DNA of 17,148 nucleotides from Synergistaceae bacterium (lineage in GTDB: Bacteria > Synergistota > Synergistia > Synergistales > Aminobacteriaceae), in contig JAFVEW010000294.1 of assembly GCA_017475805.1 (NCBI GenBank), forward strand, positions 1 to 17,148, read 5' to 3'. The position numbers and the translations under genes were made by a program. Below are positions 14,388-17,148 of this stretch, one piece after another. Within the stretch, counting starts at the first letter, position 1. Every line of letters starts with the position of its first letter. Under the pieces are notes generated by a model, which saw nothing but the letters and a program-made list of their open reading frames with translations, ran no database searches and was not told where the DNA came from.

Positions 14388-16695
14388 ACAGCGGCGTAAC
14401 TCCGAGAGCTATGCAAGCTACGATTGAAAGAATACTTACGCCCCATATCCACGGAAGCGAATATTTAATGTGTTCGCCAACGTCAATTTCAAGCAAGCCT
14501 AAACCTAAATACATTGCAGGCGATAACGGTGAAATCATAACGCCAACGTTCTCAGCAACGAGCAAGACACAAGCAACGTCCATAGGGTTTACGCCGAATT
14601 GTGAAGCTATGCCTACGACGACGGGCAATAATCCAAAATAGAAGCTGTCTGTTCCCAAGCACATTATCAACGGCACCGCGAAGCATGCTACGATAAAGTG
14701 AGTATATCGTCCTAAATCCGGCGGAATGACTGTAACTATTGCTGAAGCCATTGCGTTTAACATTCCTGTACCGCTCAAAACGCCCGTGAAAATTCCTGCA
14801 GCAAATAACGTAACGACCATTGACATAGCCGCGACGCCGTAATTTTTAAGTTTAGCGTTCTGTTCTTTGAGAGATTTAATGTTGAATGGCAACGAAATTG
14901 CAAGAGCAATCATGAAAACATAAGCAGGATTAAAGCTCCCGAACATTAACGCGCAAATTACAGCAACAACAAGAATAAAATTATAAGTCTGTAACGCGCT
15001 TGAAACTTTAGGAGCATTAGCTTCAGCCGCAGCTTCTTCAACAATATCATCTGCGCTAAGACCTAATTTTTTAATTCTGCGTTTTTGAATTCCGCTTAAT
15101 AAGAACGCTGTTACAAACGTTACGACAAGCATAGTTCCCTGAACAGGAAGCAATCTATGCCAAAGTAAATTCGGATCTGTTTCAAGAACTGTAGCCGCTC
15201 TGATTGTCGGACCGCCCCAAGGACAGACATTCATAACGCCGATAGCGACGCAGATTAAAAGCATTAAAGCCCTGTTATCCATTTTTAATTTCTTGAATAA
15301 CGGCAACATTGCTGTAATAGTAATAATGAAAGTTGTTGCTCCTGAACCGTCAAGATGTCCGATGATGCCGACCGCAGCAGTTGCAAGCATTACTAAAGTT
15401 ACATTAGTTCCGGCCTTTTTAATCAAGAAATTAACGATAGGGTCAAAAACTCCCTGATCGCTCATTAACGAGAAGAACGAAATCGAGAAAACAAAAAGCG
15501 AAACAGTCGAGACCATTTTTGAAATTCCCGAAGCCGCGAATTTATTGACAGCGAGAGGATCAAAGCCTGCAACAAGAGCCGCTATTGTCGGGAGCAAAAT
15601 AAACGCAACTGGAGGAATTACAACTTTCTTAATTAAGCAGAAAATCAAAACTAAAACCATAACGAAGCCGATTATTGCGAGCTTCATTGACGGAGCAGCA
15701 GCTTTTTTCGCCGGAGCTTTTGCTGGCTTTAACATGTCTGTGAAAGTTTTATATTCGTCAGCAAGAACTTTTGAATATTCAGCTGAGCTTGCGTAGCCCG
15801 GTCTTTCGTCATAGCCGCCTTGCTGTAAAAAGTCATTCCATTCTGAAGTTTGAGTAACTTTCGTGATAGCTGCTTCGAGAGCGTCAATCGCTGCTTGAGG
15901 CGTGCCTTTCTTTGCGAAAATTCCGCGTTCTGAGCCTAAGAAAGCGTTTATTCCTAAGTCTTTTGCGCATTCGACATTCGGATAACGATTCATTCTCTTT
16001 TCAGCCAAGACTAACAACGGGATAATTTCGCCTGCTTCAATCTGAGGCGTAATTTCCTGCGTTCCTGTTACCATTAAATCAATTTGGCCTTCAGTCAAAG
16101 CCTTATTCATGCCGCCACCTGTAGGATAATCGACTTCAAGAATATTTAATCCTTCGGTGGCCTGTTGGAAAGAAAGACCGTCAACGCCGATTCGAGTTAA
16201 CATTCCGATTGAAATGCTATACGGGTGGGCTTTGATATAGTCGCGGAGTTCGCTGAAAGTTTTGTAGCCGCGCTCATCCATAGCTTTGCGGGAAGTTGCT
16301 ATAACGTCAATAGCATGAACAAGTCTTGCAACAGGAACGAACTCATCAAGGAATTTGAATTTCATTTCGCCCATGACGTCCTGAATTAAAAGGCTCTGTG
16401 TTCCAAGCATGAAAGTATAGCCGTCAGCTTCATGTTCTTTGACATAAGCCGCACCGTTTGAACCGTTGCCGCCTGTAACGTTGATGACTTCGATAGGCTG
16501 GCCTAATTCTTTTTCAAGCAAAGGTGTTAAAGCTCTGAGAGTTGCGTCAGCTCCGCCGCCTTCGCCCCAAGGACAAACGATCGTGATTTTGTGATCGAAC
16601 TTGAAAGCCTCAGCTTCGTCAGCTGCAAAAGCTGCGGACACGCATAATGAAAGAGCAAGAATTGCAGTGATAAAAATACATACAAATCTTTTCAC
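14386..16695 (-). CDS. Fusion of a TctC/Bug-type solute-binding protein and a CitMHS-type transporter
   Basis: The product has 769 residues. Residues 1-24 are a cleavable-looking signal peptide (AAFA/ADEA). Residues 32-322 are a complete TctC/Bug periplasmic binding domain of the tripartite tricarboxylate type: ITIVCPWGEGGGAD, VINVTGGNGSNGA, DGYTFMLGTQ, DYPTGGGMNKAL and GEIIPLLVLAEKR are all family landmarks. A Lys/Ala/Pro-rich linker (323-337) leads to about 11-12 membrane segments (338-769) with CitMHS citrate/H+ symporter landmarks: VIPPVAFILLPTIAALVAGF, HLDGSGATTFI, GTDSFYFGLLPV, ISPLSPAMYLGLGL and DVGEHIKYSLPWIW. The frame is open throughout. The GTG start is supported by AGGAGG on the minus strand (16706-16711). 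The expected role is binding and uptake of citrate or another carboxylate. TctC normally works with TctA/TctB, not with CitMHS, so the join is notable. No TctA/TctB gene is present here. Confidence 0.9.
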   Translation of the reverse strand: MKRFVCIFITAILALSLCVSAAFAADEAEAFKFDHKITIVCPWGEGGGADATLRALTPLLEKELGQPIEVINVTGGNGSNGAAYVKEHEADGYTFMLGTQSLLIQDVMGEMKFKFLDEFVPVARLVHAIDVIATSRKAMDERGYKTFSELRDYIKAHPYSISIGMLTRIGVDGLSFQQATEGLNILEVDYPTGGGMNKALTEGQIDLMVTGTQEITPQIEAGEIIPLLVLAEKRMNRYPNVECAKDLGINAFLGSERGIFAKKGTPQAAIDALEAAITKVTQTSEWNDFLQQGGYDERPGYASSAEYSKVLADEYKTFTDMLKPAKAPAKKAAAPSMKLAIIGFVMVLVLIFCLIKKVVIPPVAFILLPTIAALVAGFDPLAVNKFAASGISKMVSTVSLFVFSISFFSLMSDQGVFDPIVNFLIKKAGTNVTLVMLATAAVGIIGHLDGSGATTFIITITAMLPLFKKLKMDNRALMLLICVAIGVMNVCPWGGPTIRAATVLETDPNLLWHRLLPVQGTMLVVTFVTAFLLSGIQKRRIKKLGLSADDIVEEAAAEANAPKVSSALQTYNFILVVAVICALMFGSFNPAYVFMIALAISLPFNIKSLKEQNAKLKNYGVAAMSMVVTLFAAGIFTGVLSGTGMLNAMASAIVTVIPPDLGRYTHFIVACFAVPLIMCLGTDSFYFGLLPVVVGIASQFGVNPMDVACVLLVAENVGVMISPLSPAMYLGLGLLEIDVGEHIKYSLPWIWGVSILSIVACIALGVTPL

Positions 16696-16753
16696 GTTGA
16701 GAATACCTCCTGAATATAAATTTTTTTTATAAATATTTTGGAAATTGTTTAAT

Positions 16754-16759
16754 ATTATA
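16754..16759 (-). promoter_or_regulatory. Putative -10 box of the transporter fusion gene
   Basis: Read on the minus strand this is TATAAT, about 60 bases before the GTG start. Upstream bases on that strand are T-rich without a good TTGACA. The whole gap 16696-16927 is very AT-rich. Confidence 0.4.
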
Positions 16760-16846
16760 ACTGAAAGATTTTCATAAAAAAATAGCCGTGCTTATTTCGA
16801 TAAATTTTAGAAATTTTGAATTAAAAATAAAATTTTGTTTCATGAT

Positions 16847-16866
16847 TTTAGATTAGGCAATCTAAA
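16847..16866. promoter_or_regulatory. Perfect 8-bp inverted repeat, possible operator
   Basis: TTTAGATT and AATCTAAA flank AGGC. No T-run follows on either strand, so it is unlikely to be a terminator. It lies between two divergent genes and could be a regulator site for the transporter gene or lie near the left end of the insertion sequence. Confidence 0.35.
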
Positions 16867-16911
16867 TAAAAGAGAATCAAATTTTTTATAGTAAAAACAC
16901 TTTATTGTTGA

Positions 16912-16917
16912 TATAAT
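16912..16917 (+). promoter_or_regulatory. Putative -10 box of the transposase gene
   Basis: A consensus TATAAT lies 10 bases before the GTG start. At that distance the transcript would be almost leaderless, so the match may be chance in AT-rich DNA. No good -35 is seen. Confidence 0.25.
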
Positions 16918-16927
16918 AAGAAAAACT

Positions 16928-17148
16928 GTGAGCTATGATGAAAAATACAGAAGAAGAACATTAGAATATCGCGGAGAGGGACATTCTTTGGCTCAAACAA
17001 GCAAAGTTTTTAAGGTTGCCATAAAAACTATCAGAAACTGGGAAAAACAACTTAAAACTGAAGTGCACTTACAAAAGCATACTTTTATAAGAAGTTTCAA
17101 AAAGATTGACCCTGAAAAATTACGAGCCTACGTCAAAGAGAATCCTGA
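16928..17148 (+). CDS. IS630-type transposase, N-terminal helix-turn-helix (3' truncated by window)
   Basis: The visible 73 codons start at GTG 16928 (V/M-SYDEKYRRRTLEY). They give a helix-turn-helix of the kind found at the N-terminus of IS630-family transposases: GEGHSLAQTSKVFKVAIKTI, then RNWEKQLK, then the RSFKKIDPEKLRAYVKENP stretch that links the two HTH units in this family. The DDE catalytic domain would lie beyond the window, so I cannot tell whether the element is intact or split into two frames as is frequent in IS630. The terminal repeat and TA target duplication could not be located. The ribosome-binding site is weak. Confidence 0.75.
   Translation, partial: MSYDEKYRRRTLEYRGEGHSLAQTSKVFKVAIKTIRNWEKQLKTEVHLQKHTFIRSFKKIDPEKLRAYVKENP

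Noticed and set aside
1..17148. CRISPR array, tRNA, rRNA or riboswitch.
   Set aside because: I saw no regularly spaced repeats, no tRNA-like cloverleaf and no known riboswitch motif; subtle ones could be missed without a covariance search.

Overview
The window looks like chromosomal DNA from a moderately AT-rich Gram-negative bacterium, probably an anaerobe of the gut or rumen. An outer membrane is implied by an RND pump with its periplasmic adaptor, three secreted lipoproteins and a periplasmic solute-binding domain. The style of the genes (a TctC-type binding protein, GTG and TTG starts, BACON domains) makes Synergistota my best guess, but this is an inference; no rRNA or marker gene is present.

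Layout, left to right. (1) 1-323: the 3' end of a GHKL histidine-kinase ATPase domain, cut by the window edge. (2) 512-2390: a two-gene signalling operon, a response regulator with a Cro/C1 helix-turn-helix in front of its receiver domain, then an overlapping LytS/YehU-type multi-pass sensor kinase. (3) 2535-9903: three large lipoproteins on the same strand. The first two are tandem paralogues with a beta-rich, glycine-rich region that resembles the leukocidin/haemolysin pore-forming fold, followed by a C-terminal BACON-like domain. The third is a different protein that carries a MACPF-type signature. Genes one and three share an almost identical leader, ribosome-binding site and signal peptide. 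(4) 10029-14261: an RND efflux permease followed by its membrane fusion protein (the reverse of the common order). (5) 14386-16695, minus strand: one polypeptide joining a TctC/Bug-type solute-binding domain to a CitMHS-type citrate/H+ transporter. (6) 16928 to the end: the N-terminal helix-turn-helix of an IS630-type transposase, cut by the window edge.

How the parts may work together. The kinase/regulator pair sits directly upstream of the lipoproteins with no clear terminator between, so it is a natural candidate to control them. The lipoprotein cluster looks like a surface or periplasm-anchored set of putative pore-forming and glycan-binding proteins. The most novel items are this cluster, its shared leader cassette, and the solute-binding protein/CitMHS fusion. 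Fold assignments for the first two lipoproteins rest on pattern recognition only.
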